DNA from: Hofstenia miamia
Lineage: Eukaryota > Xenacoelomorpha > Acoela
Assembly: GCA_004352715.1 (NCBI GenBank)
Contig: SCFE01000044.1
Coordinates: forward strand, 75,501 to 139,500
Direction of reading: 5' to 3'
DNA: 64,000 nt
The position numbers and the translations under genes are program-made. The notes beneath the pieces are model-generated. The model was not told the DNA's origin, made no database searches, and saw only the letters and a list, made by a program, of their open reading frames with translations. Each line of letters starts with the position of its first letter. The first letter of the stretch is position 1. Shown piece after piece: positions 50,805-62,278 of the stretch.

Positions 50805-51010
50805 AATTGTTTTCATGGGAAAATATGTTCATTACTAAACAGAATTTGTGAATAAATTCTATTTTTGATTTTATGTTGATAGAATGTGTGAGTCAAGTAA
50901 AAACAATATTTTTTCGTAAAATATATGCTGATCCTACTAAAAAATTATATGAACATTATTGCTAATGTTGTTTATTAGGAACTATTACATACATGTGGCG
51001 ATGTCTATAA
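50805..51010. repeat. 206-bp perfect direct repeat, right copy
   Basis: See the left copy. It is followed by unique sequence. Confidence 0.95.
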
Positions 51011-51926
51011 TTATAGTTTGGTTTATTAGTTCTATAAAAAACCACACTCAGTACCATGATCCAATTCTGGTGCAATGGGTCTATATGGGTTAAACAGTTT
51101 AATGTGAAATTGAATTGCTTAATTAATTAATAAATGTAAAATTTTAAATTAGCACGGCGGTAAAATTTGTAAATTTTACTTATCCTACTGACGAGCAACG
51201 TATAGTTGTGTAGCTAGTATTTTTCACCTACAATATATACTGTCCATCTTGAACTATATTGTATATACAAAAAATGTTTTACTATCCGTACCCACACCCA
51301 CAGGTACCCGCAACTTTTACCCGTACTCGAGAATCCAGTTCTTTTAGTTCTATTAAACAGTGTGAAGTTTTCAGCATTATTTCTAACACAACGCACATTC
51401 GGGATATTTTTTTAAATTTTTGTTTTTGAAAAAATCATTTTTAACTCTAAGCTGCCAATTGCATCCATTGAAATAAAATCGAATTTGCCCGCATTTTCGC
51501 ACAATTTTTCGTAACATATAAGGAAATTTGGAAATAATCGAAAATTAATGCCTCTATGAGTAAGTGTGCTTGCCAGTTATGGTGAAATTTGTGTTAAGGA
51601 TTATTCCTGTGTTTGAATTACATAAAAATATTAACATTTGCAATGGAAACTTCCATTTTCGCAAAAGCTTTCGTATTCCTCTCATATCTAGTGTTCAAAT
51701 GATAGATAGCCTAAAATCCTTAGCAGAGGCAACTAACTTCAACTATTTTGTTTTCTGTTTCAAAAAAAATGAATAAAGATTATCACAAATTGAAAAAACG
51801 CTTGTTGTTTATGGTTAAAATACACATTGTATGGAATGAAATGCACACATGTACCAGCCCATTCCAGATAATAATACTGCGCATCCCCTCGTACCAGCGA
51901 GTAGTACACGTAAGCACACATCACTA

Positions 51927-51957
<31 letters not shown>

Positions 51958-52174
51958 CTTGCATAGATTAAATTTCAACGCAAATCAAAATTACCTATCA
52001 GCCGGTGGTAGCTATTCCCGAACAACCACCGGTCCCGGCATTAAAATTGCCGGCTGGTTCCAACTTCTTGGGGCAAAAGATTAGAGGAAACGATAAATAC
52101 ACATTTTCTTGCAGGATACAGAATTGATGAATATACTGTTTTTGAAATGGCCTTAGACAAACGATATCTGTGAT
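51011..52174. other. AT-rich DNA with a TA tract and a GC-rich patch
   Basis: (TA)n lies at 51928-51952. Bases 51998-52070 hold CCGG-rich sequence (AGCCGGTGG, ACCACCGGTCCCGG, GCCGGCTGG) that may be a hAT terminus. No gene was seen. Confidence 0.5.
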
Positions 52175-52610
52175 CAGAGTTGGCCATAATGCGTTACCAC
52201 AATATAATAAAATATCTTACTAACGCGTAGTATATCACACTACAGTTGGGAGGTAGTAATTAGTAGCACATTGCCATGAGAAAAATCGTTCATTACTTAT
52301 GCACTCCTTAGATCTCTGACATTAATATATCAATATCCTTGCTTAGGTACGGCAGAATATTTCTTGGGATCGACATAATGCTTTTAATGATTTGTTATTC
52401 TTATATCTTTCTTGCTTGTCTGTAAAAATATAGGATTTGTTTTCTCAGTACAAATATTGTTTACTTTTCTAAAGTTCATTAATTGTTCATATTTGAGTAA
52501 TAGTAATATGTAAAGAAGCGATAGCGAGTAATGTAAATTCTTTACTTTTTGTGAATGTAATGAGTTACTAGTAATATATTACTATTTTAAAGTAACATAC
52601 CTAAATATTG
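52175..52610. mobile_element. hAT-like MITE (CAGAGTTGG type)
   Basis: The left end is CAGAGTTGGCCATAATGCG followed by TTACC. The right side is full of GTAATAGTAA and TTACTAGTAA words and ends GTAACATACCTAAATATTG. The flanks TCTGTGAT (52167-52174) and TCTGTGTC (52611-52618) share six of eight bases. Repeated GTTACT/AGTAAT words are typical of a widespread hAT MITE type. The right boundary is uncertain. Confidence 0.5.
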
Positions 52611-52618
52611 TCTGTGTC

Positions 52619-53680
52619 TGTTGTTTGGGCGAAATCTGTTTTTAATACAATGTCTTTGAAAATATTGCGAGGTATAAATTAAGGCATAAAATCAAAATAT
52701 AATTTCATTGGTAGTGGAATTTATATATGTAATTTTAGAATGATTAATTTTAATTTATTTTATTGGCTGGGCTAGTTCTATTATTATTAAAGTTTTCTAT
52801 TTAGTAAATGATCAAGTAACGGAAAACCTAAATCCGTATAATCTATTGTCCAATATTTAATTTTGAATTTCGTAGAAATTCCTTACCTAATGATGCCCCT
52901 TGAATGCTACAAAAAAGAAATATCTCTGTTGGACTGCAATAAGTTTTTAGCTATTGCCTCCTTAGTTCTTTTTAAAACGCAGCCGGCTGAGCGACATCTA
53001 TAGAAATGAATTAGACTGTATGATATTCCAAATAGAAACCTTATAAGGTCTATATCCCTGTAATATATATATATATATATATATATATTAAGCTGGTGTA
53101 AACATTTTTTCCTCTTCGCTGTGGGTATTTAAAATTTTATTTTGATCTAATTAGCAATTGTGTGTAATATTTAATGATTTAAAGGTTCCAATTTTAAGTT
53201 GAACATTTGACTGGTAAGATGTCATAGAGCATATTGCATACTTCTGTCCATTTTTCTAATATTTTCATTTTAAGATCAAAGAAGAATCATTTGACATTGC
53301 GACTGACCCTAAATAGACTGCAACAAAATGACTGTATTATTCTAGAAAAATAATAAATAAACTAGATTATTATATTATTTGAGAGTAAACATGTTTGATA
53401 TTTTTTAGTCTGGACAGCGTGGTCCCTAGACTACATTCGGAAATAGTTCAACGAGATAAGTATATTTATTACTACGAGTGAAATTCTTATCATACAGTCT
53501 TATAAAAAAATTTGCAAACATATATACAAGTAAAAAAAACAATAACGTGTTAAATTTGGCTTTGATGATTAACTGGTGACATTCTTCCCATTACTTTAAA
53601 TTTGAAGGTACCTGTGCACCAAATAATTCCGGTGGCTTGTGACACCTTGACGAACACTTTGGAGTAGAGATCGTATCATG
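52619..53680. other. AT-rich DNA with a TA tract
   Basis: (TA)n lies at 53062-53088. Nothing else was recognised. Confidence 0.5.
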
Positions 53681-53682
53681 GA

Positions 53683-54163
53683 CTACCTGATTATGACACT
53701 AATTCTCCAGATACTCTGGTTAGGAACTGGATGTTCTGGTTCAGGAACAGGAATTCGTGCAGTCCTTGAAATAGACACCAAATCATTAGCCTTTGCCCGG
53801 ATCACTTGTGATGAAATCGCCTCAGCAACCATTGTGGGTTGGTGTTGAGGAATGCTGCCTTTATTAGTGTATGTCTCTTTACGGATTATCACATGATTAT
53901 TAACTTGAGGTTGCCAGTTTGGCGGACTGTTTACTTTGACATAAACAAGATGCTTCATCCGAATTGCACTTTGCATCAGCAAATTTTATTCTACTTCCGG
54001 AAAATCTTAAGCTACTAAGAGTAAACTTCGTTATAGAATGAACTGTATTCCTGTAATCATGCACATCATCTAATAAATCTTGTTCCAAGATAAAGGACCA
54101 TCTTTGTTTTGATGCTGTATGCATTTGATCTTTCTTTGGATGGTTCAAATAAATCTTTCGCAA
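53683..54163 (-). pseudogene. Possible retrotransposon pol C-terminal remnant
   Basis: Two overlapping minus frames (54163-53900 and 53982-53683) have normal, Pro- and Gln-rich composition: VYVKVNSPPNWQPQVNNHV, then GSIPQHQP and RIPVPEPEHPVPNQ. This faintly resembles the tail of Ty3/gypsy integrases. The orientation agrees with the gag/protease remnant at 56341-55684, so both could be ends of one element with the middle lost and a piggyBac piece in between. I do not regard the family call as secure. Confidence 0.3.
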
Positions 54164-54539
54164 ATAGCAATCCCTTGCGAATGGTAACTTGTTGTTCTTA
54201 ACTTCATAATATTTCAGTCATGGATGGCAGAATGATTGAAACAATTAGGATTTGAACGGACCACCACGATAAGGCAAAATTTTCTCAATCCTTCCATATC
54301 GTGAAATATAGTCATCAAAACATTTCACCAAAAATTTTGATTCCTTTGAATGCAGGGAATATACTTCAGGAAATCGAGTTAACTTATGTTTACTGTAGAA
54401 AGCCACTCACAGTGGTTTGCACATGTCAGGTGACGTCATTGCCAAATGTAGAGGGGGTACAGCATACTTAAGATATATTCGGACGTGTTCATCAGGAAAT
54501 TCCCTAAAATATTGATGAATGTTTGTTATAGTGTTCGAC

Positions 54540-54740
54540 AATTAAAAATAGCGGCTTCTACCAGACGAATGACGACAAATGAAGTAATTCAACAGCTTTC
54601 TCCGTGGAATTCTAATGATGAAATTTGTGACAGTTAAGGTAAAAACACTATCAAAAATACAGAAAGTGATCAAAGTTACATTAGTGAAAATGAGACTGCA
54701 GATTCTGAGTCAGAATTTGATGAATTGGATAAAAATCATA
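54540..54740 (+). pseudogene. piggyBac-like transposase N-terminal remnant
   Basis: The + strand reads RRMTTNEVIQQLSPWNSNDE, a stop, then an acidic serine-rich stretch SENETADSESEFDELD, as in the N-terminus of piggyBac transposases. It is assigned mainly because a piggyBac core lies about 400 bp downstream on the same strand. Confidence 0.4.
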
Positions 54741-55134
54741 GAAGAGGTAGGCCCGAGTGTGCACTAATGCTAATGTACAAGGTGGTGCACAAAACCGTAG
54801 TAGAAGTAGAAGTCCAGGGAAACCGTAAGGGCTATGCCCAAATCGTCCTAAAGAGTACCTCCTTGCGGTGGTTCCTATATATTTATAACCAACACTCAAC
54901 GGGCGCATCAGTTTACGCAGTCCCGCACCTACATCAGACGTTAAAACCTGGGTCGAAGAAGGTGCCACCATATGTACTCAATGCATATGAGGGCAGTAAC
55001 AGTCGAGAAACCTGTCTTTTTCAGTTTTCGGGTAGACAGGCAGTAACACAGTGGAAACACTGTTAGCAAGACTGCTACTGGTGCCAGTCCATGAGGTCTT
55101 TGTTTTGAACATGGCTGCCAGTTGATTTGCATGA

Positions 55135-55365
55135 ACTGTTGATGAGATGGTCATCGGATGGAAAGGTCAATGGAAATACAAGCAATATAATGCAAGCAAA
55201 CCTACGGAATACTACATTAAAACATTTGGATTATTTGACAGTATTACTCGTTATGCATATAATATTTTGGTGACGGCAATAAAAATACAGACCAATTTAG
55301 TTTTTTCTACGACTCCTCAAGAAAATATATGGGCGAATAAAATGCAAATTGCCCCCAAAATCTAG
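55135..55365 (+). pseudogene. piggyBac transposase core fragment
   Basis: The frame reads TVDEMVIGWKGQWKYKQYN, then SKPTEYYIKTFGLFDSITRY and AYNILV, the segment around the second catalytic Asp of piggyBac DDE transposases (family form: DE-LV-F-GR--FR-Y-P-KP-KYGIK). The rest of the catalytic domain is absent on both sides; after about 55290 the similarity fades, and the frame stops at 55365. The Asp of TVDE is kept. Confidence 0.75.
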
Positions 55366-55683
55366 CAAAAATTTTCTATAAAGAAAGGCAGCACTACAAT
55401 GCGTATTGCTTCACGATGCAAAAAGATTTCATGACGCATTAAAAATGTAGGCCAATTTAGAGCAATTGCTAAAAATATTTTTTATGCCATGTATTAAGAT
55501 TTTCATACGCCATCCCGCGACAGAAATATTTCGTAGCAAGAAATATTTCATGTAATGCTAAATAATACTTTTTCTCAGTAAGTTGTATGACTGGATGACA
55601 TTCAAAATTGGACAATTTTGCTTCAGAAAGTCTTTTGTCAAAAATATTGTCATACTAACAGTAGCTAAACAAAGTTTGTCTCT

Positions 55684-56341
55684 CTAACCTTTATTTACCA
55701 ATGACATTTCTTTAAAAGTATTAGCAAAATTAAGACCAATAATTACAGGCTTGGGTAAGTTATTAACAACTCGAAAGGTAATTTTCCGATGAAGTTTGTG
55801 GTTTAAAATGGTGCTTATGGTCCACCTTCCAAGACAAGTTATACAACTGCTATTTATGGCTGTAAATTCTTTTGGCTTAAAATGTGTTCCTAGTATTACA
55901 AAGCTATAAAAATTTGTCTTGAAATAATCATAATCCATAACTGTATGGGATGAACCCAAATCAAATAGGTCTATGACAGGCAACTTCAGTTTAAGAAATC
56001 AAAAACAATTGCTAGAATGTATTGCACTATTATTAGACAGAAAAACAGAAATATTATTTTCACTATCAACAAATGATGAAAGCATACCTTTTGATTGACA
56101 TTGTTGTCCCAAATAACAAAAAAGGATAACACCTTTTGTTTGAGGTAGGACACAACTTTCGTTTTTTTGTAGCATGGAAACTCCCACAATTATTACACAT
56201 TAACTTGTTAGAATTGTTCCAGTTGTTTTGTTTTTGAACCATTAATGTATCACCTTTATTTTCAGACGTAGATGATAAAGCTACACTTCTTATAGCTTGT
56301 TTGTTCGACTTCTTCACATGCTCTGATAATTTCAAAAGCAT
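55684..56341 (-). mobile_element. Ty3/gypsy-like gag zinc knuckle and protease remnant
   Basis: The minus strand first gives a knuckle-like CNNCGSFHATKKRKLC (frame 56341-56066), then in another frame (55983-55684) LFDLGSSHTVM, the retropepsin active-site region with DLGS in place of the usual DTGA/S, and PVIIGLNFANTF, matching the family's (I/V)IG-DF segment. The order gag knuckle then protease is that of LTR retrotransposons. Frameshifts lie between the two, and no reverse transcriptase follows downstream. Confidence 0.7.
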
Positions 56342-56344
56342 GAT

Positions 56345-56610
56345 TAAATGTTAAATTTGGTTCTTCCAACCGTTCTTCTGTGCATGTTTATCTAAAATCT
56401 CAGTAACTACCAATAGACAGAACACTGGATCAATCATTTCTTATTTGTTTTTGTCCATGAATTCTCCAAGTGCAGCTACATTTCGTATTTCTTTGTAAAA
56501 TTAATTAATTGCTTTCTTGTATAAAAATTGTTGGAAGGTGGAGAGCAGTATTCACTAAAGCGCTTCATCATGCCATCATATGTATCTTCATCAGGTTTGA
56601 GCTCAAAAGA
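56345..56610. other. Probable gag remnant upstream of the knuckle
   Basis: The composition is like the adjacent retrotransposon piece, but frames are too broken to name a domain. Confidence 0.3.
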
Positions 56611-56639
56611 ATTTTATACCTCCAATTGCTACTACTGCC

Positions 56640-56780
56640 ACTACTTCTCCACCAGTGGTCCACAGGTGGCTATGAGTGGCTGCAATTGCCACTGCTTCAC
56701 CACCAGTGATACACTGGTGAGGACTGGTGGCCACCCATGCCACGCATTCCCCACCAGTGGACCACTGGTGATGGCTACAT
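56640..56780. repeat. 51-bp minisatellite with CACCAGTGG palindromes
   Basis: CCACCAGTG(G/A) begins at 56649, 56700 and 56751, exactly 51 bp apart. The third unit contains CACCAGTGG-A-CCACTGGTG (56752-56770), a perfect 9-bp stem with a one-base loop; the first has one mismatch. As 51 is 17 codons, both strands stay open; the minus frame repeats a 17-residue unit with a (S/I/T)TGGE core. The GC content is far above its surroundings. Confidence 0.85.
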
Positions 56781-56799
56781 GGGATATCTTGCTCATTTA

Positions 56800-57300
56800 G
56801 CGGGATTACAGCAACTCTTTCAATCAATTGAATACTGATTGGCACGTGCTTCAAAGCAATAATTAACTATCCATCAAATCTTTACTGTTTAGATAAGCTC
56901 TACATTGTTTGATCAATTAGCACTCCAGTTAATAACCAAGGGCCTCTACCCAACGCTAATCCTTCAATCACTAATCCAGCCATTGTGATGTATCTTCTTC
57001 CATTCTGCCAATGCCTCAGCTCAAACACAAAAATTATATGTACCTTATTTTAGTGTGGTGCTAACTGTATTATCAACACAATTTGGCATAACTCTATTAC
57101 AAAATATAGCTGATAAATACTATTGTTGTGTGTTTTGCATTTAATACTTTTTCTCTTTAGGCAACTGGGAAAAGCACTAGCTGCAAGGTGTTTTATTCAA
57201 TTTTGATTTAATAAATATAAATAATAAAAACCATCAATAGCAATTCAGATAAGGCATTGGACCATCATGTCATATTTAAAATATTATTTATGCTATTATT
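56800..57300. other. AT-rich DNA, nothing recognised
   Basis: No domain or repeat is visible. Confidence 0.45.
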
Positions 57301-57490
57301 GGTCAATGGGTTACTATTAAAGTGTTCGCAGACTCCAAATCACTGGTTTGCGGTGTTCAATCTGGTCGAGATCCTGTGGAAAAACCTCTTGCTATTTATT
57401 TTAAATATATTCGTGAAAGTATCCATCATTCTGACTGGACACTAAATTTTTTTGATGGTAAACCCATGTTAGCCGATGGTCTGACAGTTT
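57290..57490 (+). pseudogene. Retrotransposon RNase H fragment
   Basis: The frame reads VTIKVFADSKSLVCGVQSGR, then KYIRESIHHSDWTLNFFDGK and PMLADGLTV before a stop. The (A/V)DSKSL start and the W...G...LADGLT end match the RNase H domain of copia-like and related pol proteins. It is separate from the gypsy-like piece upstream, and on the opposite strand. Confidence 0.55.
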
Positions 57491-57499
57491 AGCAAATGT

Positions 57500-59240
57500 T
57501 CCAAATCAACGATTCAGGAACTTTTTATATAAATAAGGAAAAGGTGTGGAATGTGAACTCTAATTAGGTTAGATTACTTCGCATGCTACAAACAACCTGT
57601 TAGCAGTCTGGTTATACTATGCTTTAAGCGTTCTATTTCTAATTAGATGTAAATGATTGTACAAGTAGGACAGACATAAATATCCCTATTTGCGTCTGAT
57701 AATTGATCGTAGTGGATTCTCTAATCCTGATCCCTGCAAATTGTTAATGAAATTCTAAAAGATAATTTTGGACTTCTCAGAAACTATTCTGGAGCAGACT
57801 AAACTTTGGAAAACTATATATCTGTTGAAATACATTCAGAAGAAGAGCAAATGCTGAATTGTATAAAGAATATATAATACAAGAGCAGAGAAATCTGTGG
57901 ATGACGTAACAGTATGAAATTTAGCAAGGAATATCACTGTTATTGTAAGCGTTCCAGCTGATACCTAGATAGATCATGTCTCCACATACTGGAAGAGATA
58001 CTAATGTGCTACAGGAGAAAATTTCAGTGACGTAAAAAAAATTCCGCAAGCTCTTTACAAGCTGTTGAAGCTGATGATGCGAATGTCAATACAGGAGTAC
58101 GAAATACATTATGAGAAAGATATAACCAATCTTGAAAAATCAATTGCAACTACTCAAATGTCTGCTTCATTGCAATGAATTACCATTCAGGGAAGTGTTC
58201 AGAACTATAGATGGTAAGACGACAGGCCCTTCTTCCTTTGACAGACAGATTGTCAAGTGTATTCAGTTTGATGTTAGCATTCTATCAATGTGAATTTCAG
58301 TATATTGAAAAATAATTGAAAGCAAGTTTCTACAGAAATCTTTCAAACTCTGAGCAAAGAGCAGAAGTACCTTTTCTAGGCGGGCCTCTAAGTTCAAGTG
58401 CTAGAGAATAACTCAAAGAAGTACAACACATCAAGCTTGTAGATCCAAGATCAATGCATCATTCAAGATGACTATTATTTGGCAATAGTCTTGGGATTCT
58501 ATATCAGAAAGTCATTATTGGCTTGTTAGCTACATTGTTAAGGTTCGTGCTTCATCCTGGTTCCACATAAAAACACATTGGCAATGTATCAACAGAGAAG
58601 GAAATTTCTGCTTTAGCATGAAAAGCATATCCCATCTGGGGTTGTCAAATTTTAAATATGCAGTAAGAAAAGAACTTCTCAGAAATCTATTGTTGAGTGC
58701 TATCACTGATACACGGCCAGAAATTCGATAACAAGCGCTTGAAATGATAGTTAAAGCACGATCTTTTACAACAGATGATTCTACTGACTGCACATTTCTA
58801 AGGTGATTGACTTTTTCAGCTATGAAGATTATTTCTACACGTATCCTTAGTGATATTTCTGAGTATGAACTAGTGTCAGCAGCTGTACCAAACTATCTCA
58901 TAGACCATCAAAGACATTAAATGGACATCAGGAAATGTCCATGGATATTTACGACGTAATGGCATTATGGCTTCTGTGCAAAAGTCATGCAAACTCAATC
59001 AAAGACTGGACAGAAAAATTGATTTTTTATAAGAAAGAAATGAACTGATTGATTAATATTTTGTACACTTTTTTCGTATAAATTCATTATAAATGTAGTG
59101 TGCGTTTCCCATTATGTAATATTATGTCAACTTTTCCACTATAGGTACGAACTACTAAAAGTATACCCAAATGGCTAAAATTTTACAAGAATGATTTTAT
59201 AGATAGTAACAACTATTCAAACCCATCAAAAGTTACGATT
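57500..59240. other. Decayed coding-like sequence of unknown origin
   Basis: Composition is more balanced than flanking DNA, and short readable blocks occur on the + strand (e.g. REVFRTIDGKTTGPSSFDRQ near 58188-58247). The longest frame is 87 codons (58793-58530, minus). A palindrome ATGGACAT-6-ATGTCCAT lies near 58920-58942. Probably a mobile-element remnant, family not recognised. Confidence 0.35.
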
Positions 59241-59429
59241 TTTTTGTTTTTCACCACACCCTAATATGTATTAACCAGAAAAAAATAGAAATACATTTTC
59301 TAAGTTCATTTGCATTTCAGCTAGTTTCATTTTCATCATGAACTTTTATTAGATAATCTATCTGTACATGGAATGCATGAGATTAACTGTAATACAGTTT
59401 GTATTGAAAACATGTGATTATGGATGTAA

Positions 59430-60040
59430 CTGCATTATACTGATTAGATTTCTGATACATGCGTTTATTATGCATTTCTCAAAATTATGTTATTTATGGA
59501 AAATTCCATTTAATTTGTGTCACCAACTAATTGTACTTATTGGCAGGCCATTTATTGGGAAAGTGACATGGGATAACTCTATCTGCAAAATTTTGCTGGA
59601 TTACCCTTTTTGACTTATAAGATACATGTGCATGTGCAGATGCACCATCCTGCTGAAAGGTAGTAATTGACACTTTCAATTTCGTTTTAGACTTTGAATG
59701 AGAAAGTGTTCAAGAATTGCTGAATAATTGTCTCCATTTATGTTGACTGTAACACCATCTTGTTCAAAAAAGTGTGGACCATTTAGGAATCTTGAAGTGA
59801 TGCATATCCAAGCATTTGGTTTTGGTGATTAGTGTGATTGTTCAAACACAATATTCGGTTTCTCATTAGCCCAGAATCTAACATTTTTTAAGGATGAGGT
59901 TGGTCTTTCTTACTCTTATAACCTTTCTGAGTACCAAACTTTCTAATGGTTTCATTGAGGCATTTGCCATTTTCAAAATAAACCTGAATAATCAAAATCT
60001 TAACTTTTTTCAGCAAGGCCACTCATTTCACTAAAGATCT
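59430..60040 (-). mobile_element. Tc1/mariner-superfamily transposase remnant (DUF4817-type)
   Basis: Reading the minus strand from 60040: IIQVYFENGKCLNETIRKFG (helix-turn-helix start), then a deletion, then WANEKPNIVFEQSH, GPHFFEQDGVTVNINGDNYS, AILEHFLI, and near 59655-59615 a QQDGAxAH-like catalytic region (FSRMVHLHMHM in a shifted frame). NFADRVIPCHFP and a decayed C-terminal part follow down to about 59440. Stops and frameshifts interrupt it throughout. The block order is that of IS630/Tc1-mariner proteins with the arthropod-type helix-turn-helix. Confidence 0.7.
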
Positions 60041-60044
60041 GACA

Positions 60045-61640
60045 GATTTATCTACAATAATCAATTCTAAAAATCAATAATAAAGTCACATGTCAATTTA
60101 TAAAACTCTATTTAAAAACCTAGCTTGTTCTGGGATAGACGGTATTTTCTATAAGGATTGAAATAAATTGAAGAATTTTTTATTTACTTGTGAAGAGATT
60201 TAATATTTTAATGCTCATTTCAAGATTCTTAGTATTACGGTACGATTGTATATCATTGCATTGATAATTAAATATTTATTGGATAGGTGACATGGTTGGC
60301 AAATCGTACTTAATTTTAACGTATATGTTGCAATTATCAATACAAGATTGCGAAATATGTCGTTTGATGGGGCAATTGTTCTGATAGAAGATGCCAAACT
60401 TTATACTAGTAAAATAATGATAAAATTCCAATGCATGGCTTTCTAAGAAACACAGATATTCCAAGAAGGCACAAATCTCTACCGAATATTATGCAAAAGT
60501 TTAGTCCAGCTATGTTAGTTGGTCAAAGGTTTGTCTTTTAATTGAAATTTTATTCAATTTATCTTGTGGTAAAATTTACAATATTAAATGAGATATATGT
60601 TCCATTGATCATAACATATTCTTCCAGAATAAACTGATTTGTTTGCGATACTACAGTAATTATCACACTTGTCGTTATGAATGGGATGAATTTCAACATA
60701 GCTTTCATTTAGATTCATATACCGATTAAAATAGATATCTTTAATACTTTAAATTTACATCAATAAATTCCTTAAAAAAGCCTTGCATATCAATTTAATT
60801 GCACAAATTGAATTATTTATGTTCATCTAACTATATGAGAATTAATGGTATGTGAAAGTCCCTGTGATAGTCAATAATGAATATAATTTTTAGTCCAAAA
60901 TTATAGTGCGGCATCGCAATACTGCATATGTTTTTTAATCATGATTATTCACATAATTCAAATTTCCAAGTGAGAAAAGCTCTATAGATTCTTCTTTTTT
61001 GTCGCATTAGTTTAGTCGGTTTTGTCATCTAAATTCACACATTGGTTGCATTGAGGTGGTTGTATTTGTTGCGTTATGCTATTTTTCGTCACCACGGAAA
61101 CCTTGATTGAAAACTTTAACAGCTTATATCAATGGGCACGATTAATCGATAAGTTTAAAATTCATGTATTATTAATCCATTAATTTTTTTTCATTTCAAG
61201 CAACACTGCTTACGACTACATTTTGACTTGAAGCTTAATGCATGACTGTAAATGGGGAGAGACGACAAATCCAAGCCCTGGTTTGTGTCATAGTTTTTGC
61301 TAATTTTTTTGGTTGGATTGTGTCAAATAATGAAAATATTTAAAAATATGTACAAGTTTGAGTCAATTTTGAGCTATGATTTTGTTTTGAATACAAGTTT
61401 GCAGGAAAGTTATTTATTGTTGGTGTAAATTTCCATAACATAAGGCCATTTATTTTTTGTACAATTCATGTGTTCTTATTGTTTAAGGTCACATTTTGAC
61501 AACCTTGGATTGGGTCTGGAGCATTAAGATCTCAATACACTTTGCGTTGGGTCGGGTCAAAATGTATTAGTTGAATTTTGGATTTTGTCAAAATATCTTT
61601 TCTCATTTACAGCCTTGTAATAATGCAATTACGAGCTTAC
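60045..61640. other. AT-rich DNA, nothing recognised
   Basis: A weak inverted pair (ACATTTTGAC near 61491, GGTCAAAATGT near 61556) was seen, but it is too short to call. No genes. Confidence 0.5.
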
Positions 61641-61643
61641 GCA

Positions 61644-61646
<3 letters not shown>

Positions 61647-61684
<38 letters not shown>
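61647..61684. repeat. (TA)n microsatellite
   Basis: About 19 TA units, near the truncated side of the Tc1 relic. Confidence 0.95.
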
Positions 61685-61689
<5 letters not shown>

Positions 61690-61744
61690 CAATTTTGTGG
61701 ATTTATGCACAATATATCCATCTATCCAATCTACTATAAATTGC

Positions 61745-62149
61745 TTCGAGGTCAAACGCGGCTAATTTCTGGAAGAACGGGCTGAATTTGCTTGGGAACG
61801 GCTCGTTGGTTTAGAAGGGCACCCTGGTTTTGCTAATGGCCCAATTTGACCGGTTCTTTTATAATGTGAAATAATTGAAAATACTGTTTGCCTTGATGAT
61901 TTGAAAAATTCGCAAATTTTTTTCTGTAGAATTTTTTCCAGGAATTTTGAAACCATAATTTTTCGTATTTTAAAGGAAATAGTTTTTGACGCAATTTGTG
62001 GTGAATAAGTGCTCAGCAATTGTCAGAAATTTTAAGCTTAGACCTAAATGCTTACATGTACATTCTGAAATTAAGCATTCACACTTTCAAAGTACCAGTA
62101 ACAACGTTAATGTGAAAAACATTAGTCCGAACAATTATGCACAAGGCTG
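61745..62149 (-). mobile_element. Tc1-like transposon, 5' part only
   Basis: On the minus strand, a Tc1-type terminal sequence CAGCCTTGTGCATAATTG (from 62149) starts exactly at a (TA)n tract; Tc1 elements insert at TA. Further in, the frame 62019-61762 reads KKICEFFKSSRQTVFSIISH, then YKRTGQIGPLAKPGCPSK, the paired-like helix-turn-helix of Tc1 transposases. The DDE catalytic half and the other terminal repeat are absent; the element stops near 61745. Confidence 0.75.
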
Positions 62150-62150
62150 T

Positions 62151-62170
62151 ATATATATATATATATATAT
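62151..62170. repeat. (TA)n microsatellite at Tc1 end
   Basis: TA units that border the terminal repeat of the Tc1 relic. Confidence 0.9.
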
Positions 62171-62278
62171 TAACGCATTTCAGTTTACAGTTGAACTTAG
62201 TAAAACTGTTCTCTATTTACAATAAATGCTTGGTCTTATATACAAATTATTATAAACATATTTACAAATTACAGAGAA

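Noticed and set aside
56509-56854. Cys- and Gly-rich proteins on both strands near 56.6 kb
   Set aside because: Produced by the 51-bp palindromic minisatellite.
58530-58793. 87-codon minus frame as a gene
   Set aside because: No domain, and the surrounding blocks read better on the + strand as decayed sequence.
61490-61566. Inverted pair ACATTTTGAC/GGTCAAAATGT as a tiny element
   Set aside because: Too short to tell from chance; no duplication at the flanks.
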